This document shows positions 42,964-52,653 of a stretch of DNA of 64,000 bases, piece after piece. A program made the position numbers and the translations under genes. Where the stretch lies: positions 1-64,000 of the forward strand of contig JAQGMJ010000040.1 of the NCBI GenBank assembly GCA_028292405.1, read 5' to 3'. Positions within the stretch are counted from its first letter, which is position 1. Every line of letters starts with the position of its first letter. Below the pieces are notes generated by a model, which made no database searches, was not told the DNA's origin, and worked only from the letters and a program-made list of their open reading frames with translations. Origin of the DNA: Betaproteobacteria bacterium (lineage in GTDB: Bacteria > Pseudomonadota > Gammaproteobacteria > Burkholderiales > JAEUOS01).

Positions 42964-45336
42964 ATGAGCGCTGTACTGAATCCCAAGCCGGCCGCGCAGG
43001 CGCCGGACGTCAATCTGAAACTCAACTTTCAGAAAAACCTGCAGACGGTCACCAACAAGGTCCATGCGACGAACAACGTCGACGAGATCATGCTGGAGGT
43101 GAGCCAGGATATCTGCAACCTGTTCAACGCCGACCGCCTGACCATCTATTCGGTGGGCGAGGACAAGGCGTCGATCATCTCCAAGGTCAAGACCGGCCTC
43201 AATTCCTTCAAGGACCTGAAGCTGCCGATCGCCGAGCAGAGCATCGCCGGCTACGTGGCCCTGTCGCGCAAGCTGATCAACATCAAGGATGTGTACGACG
43301 AGGCCGAGCTGAAGTCGTTCAACCCGAACCTGCGCTTCCTGCAGGAAGTCGACAAGCGCACCGGCTACCGCACCAAGCAGATGCTGGTTGCGCCGATCAT
43401 CGACCAGCAGGCCAGCGAGCTGATCGGTGTCGTGCAGATCATCAACAACAAGTCGGGCCAGAACTTCGGCCAGCTGGAAGAAGAGGGCGCCTCCGCCTTG
43501 ACGCAGACGCTGGCCATCGCCTTCCGCCAGCGCCAGAAGTCGGCCGCGCCGGTCAAGACCAAGTACGACTACCTGGTCGCCGACGCCGTGCTCTCCGCCC
43601 AGGAATTCGACCTTGCCACCCGTTCCGCGCGGCGCAAGGGCCTGGACATCGAAGACGTGCTGATCAGCGAGTTTCAGGTAAAAATCCCGGCGCTGGGTGC
43701 TGCGCTGGCCAAGTTCTTCAGCGTGCCTTACGAGCCCTTCAAGGCCGACCGCATCAAGCCGGCCGACCTGCTGAAAAATCTGAAGCGCGACTATGTCGAG
43801 TCCAGCCAGTGGGTGCCGGTGGACGACGCCAAGGAGGGCCTGGTGGTGGTCTGCCTCGACCCCGAGCGCATCAAGGGTTCGCGCATCGTCAACAACATTT
43901 TCCCGCGCGCCAGCAAGATCGCTTACCGCGTCACCACGCAGCAGGAGTTCAAGCAGACCCTGACCAGCCTGTTCGGCGAACAGACCGACACCAGCTCGAT
44001 AGACGATCTGCTTTCCGGCATGGACGAGGAGGATGACAGCGCGCTGGGCGGTTCCAGCGACGATGTCGACGCCGCCGCAGACAATGAACTGGTCAAACTG
44101 GTCAACAAGATCATCGTCGATGCCTACAATCAGGGCGCTTCGGACATTCACATCGAGCCCTATCCCGGCAAGGCGAAGACTGAAATCCGCTTCCGCAAGG
44201 ACGGCTCGCTCTACCCCTATATCGAGATTCCGGCGAGCTACCGCGCCGCCATCGTCGCGCGCCTGAAGATCATGTGCGACCTCGACATCTCGGAAAAGCG
44301 CAAGCCGCAGGACGGCAAGATCAAGTTCAAGAAGTTCGGGCCGCTCGACATCGAGTTGCGCGTGGCCACCATCCCCACCGCCGGCGGTGTCGAAGACGTG
44401 GTGATGCGTATTCTGGCCGCCGGCGAGCCGATCCCGATCGACAAGCTGGGCCTGACCAAGTACAACCTGGAAACCCTCAAAAAGACGGTGTCCAAGCCCT
44501 ACGGCCTGTTCTTCGTCTGTGGCCCGACCGGCTCCGGCAAGACCACCACGCTGCACTCGGTGCTGGGCTTTCTCAATACCGTCGACACCAAGATCTGGAC
44601 CGCTGAAGACCCTGTGGAAATTACGCAAAAGGGTCTGCGCCAAGTGCAGGTGAACAAGAAGGCAGGCCTCGACTTCGCGGTGGTGATGAGGGCCTTCCTG
44701 CGCGCCGACCCGGACATCATCATGGTCGGTGAAATGCGCGATGCCGAAACCACCGGCACCGGCATCGAAGCTTCGCTCACCGGTCACCTGGTGTTCGCCA
44801 CCCTGCACACCAACAGCGCGCCGGAAGCGGTGATCCGCCTGCTCGACATGGGGATGGACCCGTTCAACTTCTCGGACGCGTTGCTGGGCATCCTGGCGCA
44901 GCGCCTGGGCAAGCGCCTGTGCGGCGAATGCAAGGAAGCCTATACCCCGGACGCCAACGAACTGAAGGCCTTCATCAGCGAATATGCCGAGGAACTGGTG
45001 AAGACGCCGGCCTGGAAGACCGACCCGCAAGGTTCGTTCAAGAAGCTCTACGACCGCTGGCTTGCCGAATACGGCAAGGAAGGCAAACTCGTCATGTTCA
45101 AGGCCAAGGGCTGCGACAAGTGCGGCAACTCCGGCTACAAGGGCCGGGTCGGCCTGCACGAGCTGATGGTGGCTTCCGACCGGGTGAAAAAACTGATCCA
45201 GGAAAAGGGGCGGGTGTCCGATATTTTCGTCACCGCCGTGGAAGAAGGCATGAGCACGCTGAAAATGGACGGGATGGAAAAGATTCTGATGGGCCTGACG
45301 GACCTGAAGCAGGTGCGTACCGTCTGTATCAAGTAA
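42964..45336 (+). CDS. GspE/PilB family secretion/pilus ATPase with N-terminal GAF domain
   Basis: N-terminal GAF-like region; Walker A FVCGPTGSGKTTTLHSVL; TLHTNSAPEAVIRLLDMG; zinc motif CGEC...CDKCGNSGYKGRVGLHELM. Confidence 0.93.
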   Translation: MSAVLNPKPAAQAPDVNLKLNFQKNLQTVTNKVHATNNVDEIMLEVSQDICNLFNADRLTIYSVGEDKASIISKVKTGLNSFKDLKLPIAEQSIAGYVALSRKLINIKDVYDEAELKSFNPNLRFLQEVDKRTGYRTKQMLVAPIIDQQASELIGVVQIINNKSGQNFGQLEEEGASALTQTLAIAFRQRQKSAAPVKTKYDYLVADAVLSAQEFDLATRSARRKGLDIEDVLISEFQVKIPALGAALAKFFSVPYEPFKADRIKPADLLKNLKRDYVESSQWVPVDDAKEGLVVVCLDPERIKGSRIVNNIFPRASKIAYRVTTQQEFKQTLTSLFGEQTDTSSIDDLLSGMDEEDDSALGGSSDDVDAAADNELVKLVNKIIVDAYNQGASDIHIEPYPGKAKTEIRFRKDGSLYPYIEIPASYRAAIVARLKIMCDLDISEKRKPQDGKIKFKKFGPLDIELRVATIPTAGGVEDVVMRILAAGEPIPIDKLGLTKYNLETLKKTVSKPYGLFFVCGPTGSGKTTTLHSVLGFLNTVDTKIWTAEDPVEITQKGLRQVQVNKKAGLDFAVVMRAFLRADPDIIMVGEMRDAETTGTGIEASLTGHLVFATLHTNSAPEAVIRLLDMGMDPFNFSDALLGILAQRLGKRLCGECKEAYTPDANELKAFISEYAEELVKTPAWKTDPQGSFKKLYDRWLAEYGKEGKLVMFKAKGCDKCGNSGYKGRVGLHELMVASDRVKKLIQEKGRVSDIFVTAVEEGMSTLKMDGMEKILMGLTDLKQVRTVCIK

Positions 45337-45386
45337 ACCAGGCGAACCACAGAGACCCACGCAAACCAAGGTAGACCCAGACGCCC

Positions 45387-46982
45387 GTGGTTACTGTCGA
45401 GGAACTTTTCCAGCGGCTCGAACAGCTTAATGGCGTCGGCGCCGCGCTCTCGCAGGAGCGCGACATCAACGCCCTGCTGGAGCGCATCCTGCGCGCCGCC
45501 AAGGAAATCACCAACGCCGACGGCGGCACGCTGTACCGCCTGATCGATGGCGAAAAGCTGCAGTTCGAGATCCTGCTCAACGACTCGCTGGGCATCGCCC
45601 TGGGCGGCGTTTCGGGCAACCCGATCACCTTCTACCCGATCAAGCTCTACGACGAGAACAACGCACCGAACAAGTCGATGATCGCCGCCTACGCGGCGCT
45701 CACCGGCGATACCGTGAACATCGCCGACGCCTATACGGCCGAGGGCTTCGACTTTTCCGGCACCCGCGCCTTCGACAAGAAGACCGGCTACCGCTCCACT
45801 TCGTTTCTCACCATCCCGATGCGCGATCACGAGAACGAGGTGATCGGCGTGCTGCAATTGCTCAACCGCATCGATCCGACAGGCGGCGGCGTCACCGAGT
45901 TTTCGGATGCCGACCAGCGCCTGGCCGAGAGTCTGGCTTCGCAGGCCGCGATCGCGCTGACCAATCGAAACCTGATCCTCCAGCTGGAGCACCTGTTCGA
46001 ATCGTTCATCAACGTGATGAACACCGCAATCGACGAGAAATCGCCCTACACCGGCGGCCATTGCCAGCGCGTGCCGACCCTGACCATGATGCTGGCCGAG
46101 GCGGTCAATGCCACCGCGCAAGGTCCGCTGGCCGATTTCACCATGACCGACAAGGACCGCTACGAGCTGAAAATCGCCGGCCTGCTGCATGATTGCGGCA
46201 AGGTCACCACGCCGGTCCATGTGGTGGACAAGGCGACCAAGCTGGAGACGATCTTCGACCGTATCGCGCTGGTCGACACGCGCTTCGAGGTGCTCAAGCG
46301 CGACGCCGAAATCGGCATGCTCAAGGGCGAGATGTCGAAGGAGTCTTACGTCGAGTTGCTGGCCCAGTACGATGAAGACCGGGCCTTCCTGCGGCGTAAC
46401 AACGTCGGCGGCGAGTTCATGCGCGACGAAGACATCGAACGCGTCAAGCGCATCGCCAAATACCGCTGGCGCGACGTTTCCGGCGCCGAGACCGATTTCC
46501 TCACCGAGGAAGAGCTGATCAACCTGACCATCCGCGCCGGCACCCTGACCGGCGAGGAGCGCCAGGTGATCAATCACCACATCATCGCCACCATCAAGAT
46601 GCTGGAGGCGTTGCCCTGGCCCAAGCATCTGAAGAACGTGCCGGAGTACGCCGGCGGCCACCATGAGCGGATGGACGGCAAGGGCTACCCCAAGGGCCTG
46701 AAGCGCGAGGAGATGAGCGTGCAGGCGCGGGTGATGGGCATTGCCGACATTTTCGAGGCCCTGACCGCGCGCGACCGGCCTTATAAAAAGGGCAAGACCC
46801 TCACCGAGTCGCTGGAAATCCTCGGCAAGTTCAAGCTCAACGGCCACGTCGACCCCGACCTGTTCGACGTCTTTATCCGCGAAAAGGTGTACATGAAGTA
46901 CGCCGAACTGTTCATGAACCCGGAACAGATCGACCAGGTCGACCTGGCGAAAATCCCCGGCGTGGTGCTGGCTGACGGCTGA
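45387..46982 (+). CDS. GAF-HD-GYP protein (putative c-di-GMP phosphodiesterase)
   Basis: GAF N-terminus; LLHDCGKVTTPVHVVDKATKL; HHERMDGKGYPKGL. Confidence 0.93.
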   Translation: MVTVEELFQRLEQLNGVGAALSQERDINALLERILRAAKEITNADGGTLYRLIDGEKLQFEILLNDSLGIALGGVSGNPITFYPIKLYDENNAPNKSMIAAYAALTGDTVNIADAYTAEGFDFSGTRAFDKKTGYRSTSFLTIPMRDHENEVIGVLQLLNRIDPTGGGVTEFSDADQRLAESLASQAAIALTNRNLILQLEHLFESFINVMNTAIDEKSPYTGGHCQRVPTLTMMLAEAVNATAQGPLADFTMTDKDRYELKIAGLLHDCGKVTTPVHVVDKATKLETIFDRIALVDTRFEVLKRDAEIGMLKGEMSKESYVELLAQYDEDRAFLRRNNVGGEFMRDEDIERVKRIAKYRWRDVSGAETDFLTEEELINLTIRAGTLTGEERQVINHHIIATIKMLEALPWPKHLKNVPEYAGGHHERMDGKGYPKGLKREEMSVQARVMGIADIFEALTARDRPYKKGKTLTESLEILGKFKLNGHVDPDLFDVFIREKVYMKYAELFMNPEQIDQVDLAKIPGVVLADG

Positions 46983-47118
46983 GCTGCCCGGTTTTGGGCG
47001 GCGGGCAGGGTTTTCAGAGGCAAAACAGGCGGTCCGGACAATCCGGTTTTTGACCCATTCCGGGGCCCATTCGGCGCGGTTTGGCGGCCCATAACCCCCG
47101 CTTATGCACTCTGTAGTT

Positions 47119-47136
47119 GCAGTTCGCCGCGACTGC
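47119..47136. promoter_or_regulatory. Candidate LysR-type operator
   Basis: Perfect inverted repeat GCAGT-TCGCCGCG-ACTGC, 39 bp upstream of the LysR ATG. Confidence 0.35.
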
Positions 47137-47175
47137 TTCCACAATTGACCACCTGCCCCTTGTGGTCGAGATGCC

Positions 47176-48153
47176 ATGCGCGCCCCCCCTCTGGATTTGC
47201 GGTTGCTCGAAGCCTTCGAGGCGATCTACGTCGAGAAGAGCCTGACCAATGCCGCGCTCAAGCTGTCGATGACCCAGCCGGCGGTAAGCCAGGCGCTGAC
47301 CAAGATGCGCGCGCATTTCGGCGACCCGTTGTTCGTGCGCACGGCCGCCGGCATGGAGCCGACGCCGCGCGCGAAAGAGTTGTTCGTATCGGTCGGCGTG
47401 ATCCTGCGCGAGGCACGCGTCGCGCTGGTCGCGCGGCCGGTATTCGACCCTGTCAATTCGGGCCGCGAATTCGTCATCGCCACCACCGACCTGGGCGCCG
47501 CCGCGCTGCTGCCGCCGCTGATCGAGGCGGTGCGCCAGCGCGCGCCGCAAACGCGCATCCTTTCGGTCAACGCCGATGCGCATGACCTGAATGAAGAACT
47601 GGGCGCCGGCGACATCGCCCTGGCGATCGGTAATTTTCCCAACCTTCAATCCGGCATCTATTGCCAGGGCCTGTACCAGGAAACCTATGTGCTGCTGGCG
47701 CATCGCGAGCGCGTCGCGAAGAGCGGCGGCATCAGCCTGGAGCAGTTTTGCCAGGCGCGCCACGTGCTCGTCACCGCCGGCAATTCCGGACATTTCCACG
47801 GCGAGGTCGAAAAGCACCTCCGCGCGCTGATCCGCCCCGAATTGATCGTCGCCACCGTCTCCAGTTTCCTGGTCGCGCCGCTGGTGGCGCGCGACAATGA
47901 TCTGCTGGTAATCGTGCCGCAGCGTGTGGCCTCGATTTTCGCCGCGATGATGAGCCTGGAAGAGTTGCCGCTGCCGATCGAGCTGCCCGCCTACCCGATC
48001 ACCCAGTACTGGCACGCGCGTTACCACAACGACCCCGGTACGGTGTGGATGCGCCGCCTGGTGCACGAGCTGTATTCGCAAAGCGGCCCCGGCGGCGCCG
48101 ACAGCGCGGTGACCTTGCTGGCGCCCGATCCAGCGGCTAGTGTGGCGGAGTAG
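47176..48153 (+). CDS. LysR family transcriptional regulator
   Basis: LDLRLLEAFEAIYVEKSLTNAALKLSMTQPAVSQALTKMRAHFGDPLFVRT. Confidence 0.96.
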   Translation: MRAPPLDLRLLEAFEAIYVEKSLTNAALKLSMTQPAVSQALTKMRAHFGDPLFVRTAAGMEPTPRAKELFVSVGVILREARVALVARPVFDPVNSGREFVIATTDLGAAALLPPLIEAVRQRAPQTRILSVNADAHDLNEELGAGDIALAIGNFPNLQSGIYCQGLYQETYVLLAHRERVAKSGGISLEQFCQARHVLVTAGNSGHFHGEVEKHLRALIRPELIVATVSSFLVAPLVARDNDLLVIVPQRVASIFAAMMSLEELPLPIELPAYPITQYWHARYHNDPGTVWMRRLVHELYSQSGPGGADSAVTLLAPDPAASVAE

Positions 48154-48160
48154 CAGGGCG

Positions 48161-49036
48161 ATGCACATCTCCACTGCGCCCGCCGCATCGTATCTGCAGC
48201 CTACCGCGCTGAGCGATGCGCTCGCCGCGCTGGCCGATGCGCCTTATGTCGTTCTTGCGGGTGGCACCGACTTCTACCCGGGCCGCGTCGGCAAGCCGGT
48301 GGATGACGTGGCGTTGCTCGACATCACCCGCGTGGCCGATCTCTCCGGTATCAGCCGCACGGCGGAAGGCTGGCGCATCGGCGCCACCACAACGTGGAGC
48401 GAAGTGATCGAGGCGCCGCTGCCCGCGGTATTCGACGGCCTGAAGGCCGCGGCGCGGGCAGTCGGCGGCGCGCAAATCCAGAACAGCGGCACGGTTGCCG
48501 GCAATCTGTGCAACGCTTCGCCGGCGGCCGATGGCGTGCCGCCACTGCTCGCGCTGGGCGCCGAAGTGGAGCTGGCCTCCACCCTGGGTACGCGGCGCCT
48601 GCCGCTCTCACAATTCATCCTCGGCAATCGCAAGACCGCGCGCGCCGCGCATGAGCTGGTCATCGCCGTCCTGGTGCCGGCCTGGCCGGAAGCGGCGCGC
48701 AGCAGCTTCATCAAGCTCGGTACCCGCAAATACCTGGTGATCTCCATCGTCATGGGCTCCGCCGTGGTGGCGCTCGACAAGGCCGGGCGCATTGCCCGTT
48801 GCGGCCTCGCGATCGGGGCATGTTCCGCTGCCGCCCTGAGTTTTGACGCGCTGGCGCGCAAGCTGGTCGGCCACACGCCGGCAGAAGCGTTCAAGCAACT
48901 GGCGGCGGAAGATCTCCAGGGACTGGCGCCGATCAACGACGTGCGCGGCAGCGCCGCTTATCGCATCGAAGCGGCCTTCACCCTGGCCGGGCAGGTGCTG
49001 GCGCGCGCCTTCGAGCAGGCAGAGGGAAAGGCATGA
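48161..49036 (+). CDS. FAD-binding subunit of a xanthine-dehydrogenase-family molybdenum hydroxylase
   Basis: VLAGGTDFYPG; GGAQIQNSGTVAGNLCNASPAADG; overlaps the Mo/Fe-S subunit gene. Confidence 0.94.
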   Translation: MHISTAPAASYLQPTALSDALAALADAPYVVLAGGTDFYPGRVGKPVDDVALLDITRVADLSGISRTAEGWRIGATTTWSEVIEAPLPAVFDGLKAAARAVGGAQIQNSGTVAGNLCNASPAADGVPPLLALGAEVELASTLGTRRLPLSQFILGNRKTARAAHELVIAVLVPAWPEAARSSFIKLGTRKYLVISIVMGSAVVALDKAGRIARCGLAIGACSAAALSFDALARKLVGHTPAEAFKQLAAEDLQGLAPINDVRGSAAYRIEAAFTLAGQVLARAFEQAEGKA

Positions 49037-51837
49037 ATCACCCTCTCGAACCCGGCCTCAAATCCCTGGCCGAAGCCGGCCTCGGGTCGATCGCACTCAC
49101 GGTCAACGGCAGGCCGGCCTTGCTGAACTGCGCGCCGCCCACGCGCCTGGCCCATGCCTTGCGTGACGAACTTGGCCTCACCGGCACCAAGATCGGCTGC
49201 GACGCGGGCGACTGCGGTGCCTGCACCGTGCTGCTCGACGGCAAGCAAGTGTGTTCCTGCATCACCGCGGTGGCGCAATGCGCCGGCCGCGAAGTCACCA
49301 CGATCGAAGGCCTGGCGCAGGACGGCAAACTCAACCGCCTGCAGCAGGCCTTTCTCAAGTACGGCGCGGCGCAATGCGGCATCTGTACGCCCGGCATGCT
49401 GATGGCGGCAAGCGACCTGCTGGCGGGCAATGCGGCGCCCACGCAAGCCGAGGTCGAAGACGCGCTCGGCGGCGTGCTGTGCCGCTGCACTGGTTATCAA
49501 AAAATCGTCGAATCGGTGCTGGCCGTTGCCCACGATGACCTGACGCTGGAGCCGCCCACCGCCGGCCGCGCCGTCGGCAGCCGCTTGGCGCGCCTGGACG
49601 GCGTGAGCAAGCTGACCGGGGCGGAGAAATACGGCGCCGACGAATATCCCGCCGGCGCACTCTGGCTGCGAGTGGTCCGCTCGCCGCACGCGCGCGCCGG
49701 TTTCACGCTCGGTGATCTCGACGCTTTCCGTCGCAAGTACCCGCAGATCGAGGGCTTCATCACCGCGGCAGACGTGCCGGAGAACAGCTTTTGCGTCTTT
49801 CCGGTGCCGAAAGACCAGCCGGTACTCGCTGACGGCCATGTGCGTTTTCGCGGCGAGGCGGTGCTGGGACTGCTCGGCGAGCGCGATGCCATCATTGCGA
49901 TTCCCGAAGCCGAAATGCCGATCACCTGGCAGCCGCGCCACGCGCTGACCGAGCCTGAAGAAGCACTCACCGCCACCGGCGACCTGATCCACGACTTTGC
50001 ACCGGAGAACGTGCTGTGCCGCGGCCGCGTGGTCAAGGGCGACGTGCAGGCAGCCTTTCCGATGGCGGCGCATGTCGTGGAAGAAAACTTCCGTACCAGC
50101 TACGTCGAGCACGCCTATATCGAGCCCGAGGCTGGTTACGCCGAGGTGGTGAGCCAGGGCGGACAGGAGCGGCTGCGGCTTTTCGTCTGCACCCAGACGC
50201 CCTATATGGACAAGGAAGAAGTCGCGCGCGTGCTCAAGTTGCCGCATGACCGCGTGCGCGTGGTGCCCTCGGCTATCGGTGGCGGCTTCGGCGGCAAGCT
50301 GGACATTTCGGTGCAGCCCTTGCTGGCGGTGGCGGCGTGGAAGCTCAAGCGCCCGGTGCGCATCGTCTACACCAGGCCGGAGTCGATGGCCTCGACGCCC
50401 AAGCGCCACCCCTCGCGCATTCGCGTACGCCTGGGTTGCGACAAGGAGGGCAAGCTGACGGCGATGGATTTTGCCGGCGACTTCAACACCGGCGCCTACG
50501 CCTCCTGGGGCAGCACGGTGGCCAATCGCGTGCCGATTCACGCCAGCGGTCCTTACGCGCTGCCCAATGTGCGCGCGCTGACCCGCGCGGTCTACACCAA
50601 CAACGCCATTGCCGGCGCCTTCCGCGGCTTCGGTGTGCCGCAGGCCTGCATCGCCACCGAGACCTTGATGGACGAGCTGGCGGAGAAATGCGGCATCGAT
50701 GCGCTGGAGTTCCGTTACCGCAACGCCATTCGCGCCGGCGATGCCACCGCCTGCGGCCAGGTGCTGCAGGCCAGCGCCGGCCTTGACCAGTGCCTGGACG
50801 CGCTGCGTCCCGCCTGGGCCGGCGCAAAGGAGGCCAGCGCCGCCTTCAACGGTCAGGCAATCAGGAGTGGTTCGCGCAAGCGCCGCGGCGCGGGGCTGGC
50901 CTGCATGTGGTACGGCATCGGCAACACGGTGATCGCCAATCCCTCGACCATGACCATCGGCCTGCGCGCCAGCGGCCGCGTCGTGCTGTACAACGGCGCG
51001 CAGGAAATCGGCCAGGGCACCTACACCATCATGCCGCAGATCGCCGCCGACGCGCTCGGCGTGCCGGTGAGCCTGATCGACCAGGTGCATAGCGATACCG
51101 ACCTCACCGAAGACGCCGGCAAGAGCTCGGCTTCGCGCCAGACTTTTGTGTCCGGCAACGCAGCCAAGTTTGCCGCCGAAGACCTGCGCCGGCAACTTCT
51201 GCAACTGGCCGGCACAGCGGCCGATGCTACCCTGCGCCTGGAAGGCACGGCACTGATCGCCGGCACAAGCCGTATCGATCTGCAAGGTTTGACGCCGATC
51301 AACGAACGCGGCGACCTCGCGCTGGGCAGCGGCTACTTCAACCCGCCCACCGTGCCGCTGGACGCCGACGGCCAGGGCGTGCCTTACGCCACCTTCGCCT
51401 TTGCCGCGCAACTGGCCGAGGTCGAAGTAGACCTGGATTACGGCACGGTGAAGGTGCTGCATATCCACGCCGCGCACGATGTCGGCCGTGCCGTCAACCC
51501 GACCCAGGTCGAAGGGCAGATCCACGGCGGCATCGCCCAAGGCCTGGGGCTGGCGCTGATGGAGGAGTACATCAGCGGCAAGACCGACAACCTGCACGAC
51601 TACCTGATTCCCACTGTCGGCGACATGCCGCGCATCACCACCTACCTGATCGAGGACGCTGAACCTCTCGGTCCCTATGGTGCCAAAGGGGTGGGCGAAC
51701 CCGCACTGGTGCCGACGGCGCCGGCGATCTATAGTGCGATCCGTGCCGCCACCGGCGTGCGCGTCAGGCTTGCCCCGGCCACGCCGGACCGCCTGAAGGC
51801 AGCGCTCAAGGCCCATGAGGCCGGACAGCGCCTCTGA
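49033..51837 (+). CDS. Xanthine-dehydrogenase-family hydroxylase, fused [2Fe-2S]x2 + molybdopterin subunit (candidate nicotinate dehydrogenase)
   Basis: GCDAGDCGACTVLLDGKQVCSC, CGICTPGM, CRCTGYQKI; Mo domain IGGGFGGK, GAFRGFGVPQA, KGVGEPALVPTAPAI. Confidence 0.94.
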   Translation: MNHPLEPGLKSLAEAGLGSIALTVNGRPALLNCAPPTRLAHALRDELGLTGTKIGCDAGDCGACTVLLDGKQVCSCITAVAQCAGREVTTIEGLAQDGKLNRLQQAFLKYGAAQCGICTPGMLMAASDLLAGNAAPTQAEVEDALGGVLCRCTGYQKIVESVLAVAHDDLTLEPPTAGRAVGSRLARLDGVSKLTGAEKYGADEYPAGALWLRVVRSPHARAGFTLGDLDAFRRKYPQIEGFITAADVPENSFCVFPVPKDQPVLADGHVRFRGEAVLGLLGERDAIIAIPEAEMPITWQPRHALTEPEEALTATGDLIHDFAPENVLCRGRVVKGDVQAAFPMAAHVVEENFRTSYVEHAYIEPEAGYAEVVSQGGQERLRLFVCTQTPYMDKEEVARVLKLPHDRVRVVPSAIGGGFGGKLDISVQPLLAVAAWKLKRPVRIVYTRPESMASTPKRHPSRIRVRLGCDKEGKLTAMDFAGDFNTGAYASWGSTVANRVPIHASGPYALPNVRALTRAVYTNNAIAGAFRGFGVPQACIATETLMDELAEKCGIDALEFRYRNAIRAGDATACGQVLQASAGLDQCLDALRPAWAGAKEASAAFNGQAIRSGSRKRRGAGLACMWYGIGNTVIANPSTMTIGLRASGRVVLYNGAQEIGQGTYTIMPQIAADALGVPVSLIDQVHSDTDLTEDAGKSSASRQTFVSGNAAKFAAEDLRRQLLQLAGTAADATLRLEGTALIAGTSRIDLQGLTPINERGDLALGSGYFNPPTVPLDADGQGVPYATFAFAAQLAEVEVDLDYGTVKVLHIHAAHDVGRAVNPTQVEGQIHGGIAQGLGLALMEEYISGKTDNLHDYLIPTVGDMPRITTYLIEDAEPLGPYGAKGVGEPALVPTAPAIYSAIRAATGVRVRLAPATPDRLKAALKAHEAGQRL

Positions 51838-51867
51838 AAAAAAGACCATGAAAGCACCCAAGACCCA

Positions 51868-52647
51868 ATGAAAAGACAACCCGTTGCCTTTGTCACCGGC
51901 GGCCGGCGCGGTATCGGCCGCGGCATCGCTTACGCCCTGGCGCAAAACGGTTTCGATGTCGTCGTCAACGATCTTGTCGAAGACGGCGATGTGGCCGAAA
52001 CCCTGCAGGGCGTCGCCGCCCTGGGCCGCAAGGCCAAGTTCGTCGCCGGCGATATCAGCGTGATTGAAAGCCATGCCGCCCTGGCCGATGCCGCCTGGGC
52101 TGCTTTCGGCACCGTAGACTGCCTGGTCAACAATGCCGGCGTCCAGGTGAAGGTGCTGGGCGACATCCTCGATGTCACCCCGCAAAGTTTCGACCACCTG
52201 ATCGACGTCAACCTGCGCGGCACTTTTTTCCTGACGCAAGCGGTGGCGCGGCGCATGCTGCGCGAAGCGCGCGGCCCCGGCGACCCGTCGCGCTGCGTCG
52301 TCACCATCTCCTCGGTCAACGCCAACAGCATCGTCAGCCCGAATCGCGCCGAGTACTGCATCTCCAAGTCCGGCCTGTCGATGATGAACAAGCTGTTCGC
52401 CGAGCGCCTGGCCGCCTCCGATATCTTGTGTTACGAGGTGCGCCCCGGCCTGGTCTATACCGACATGACGGCCTCTTCCAAGGAACGCTACGACGCGCTG
52501 ATCGCCGAAGGCATTTCGCCGATGCGCCGCTGGGGCAAGACCGAAGACGTCGGCAGGACAGTCGCGGCCCTGGCCACCGGCCTGCTGCCTTTCACCACCG
52601 GCGACGCGCTGCACGTCGATGGCGGCCTGCACATGAAGCTTCTGTAG
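51868..52647 (+). CDS. SDR family oxidoreductase (3-ketoacyl-ACP-reductase-like)
   Basis: AFVTGGRRGIGRGIAYALA; LVNNAGV; YCISKSGL. Confidence 0.95.
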   Translation: MKRQPVAFVTGGRRGIGRGIAYALAQNGFDVVVNDLVEDGDVAETLQGVAALGRKAKFVAGDISVIESHAALADAAWAAFGTVDCLVNNAGVQVKVLGDILDVTPQSFDHLIDVNLRGTFFLTQAVARRMLREARGPGDPSRCVVTISSVNANSIVSPNRAEYCISKSGLSMMNKLFAERLAASDILCYEVRPGLVYTDMTASSKERYDALIAEGISPMRRWGKTEDVGRTVAALATGLLPFTTGDALHVDGGLHMKLL

Positions 52648-52653
52648 GATGAG

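Noticed and set aside
42844-45369. 841-aa minus-strand ORF
   Set aside because: Shadow of the GspE-like ATPase; no recognisable domain.
45135-47177. 680-aa minus-strand ORF
   Set aside because: Antisense to the GAF-HD-GYP gene; biased composition.
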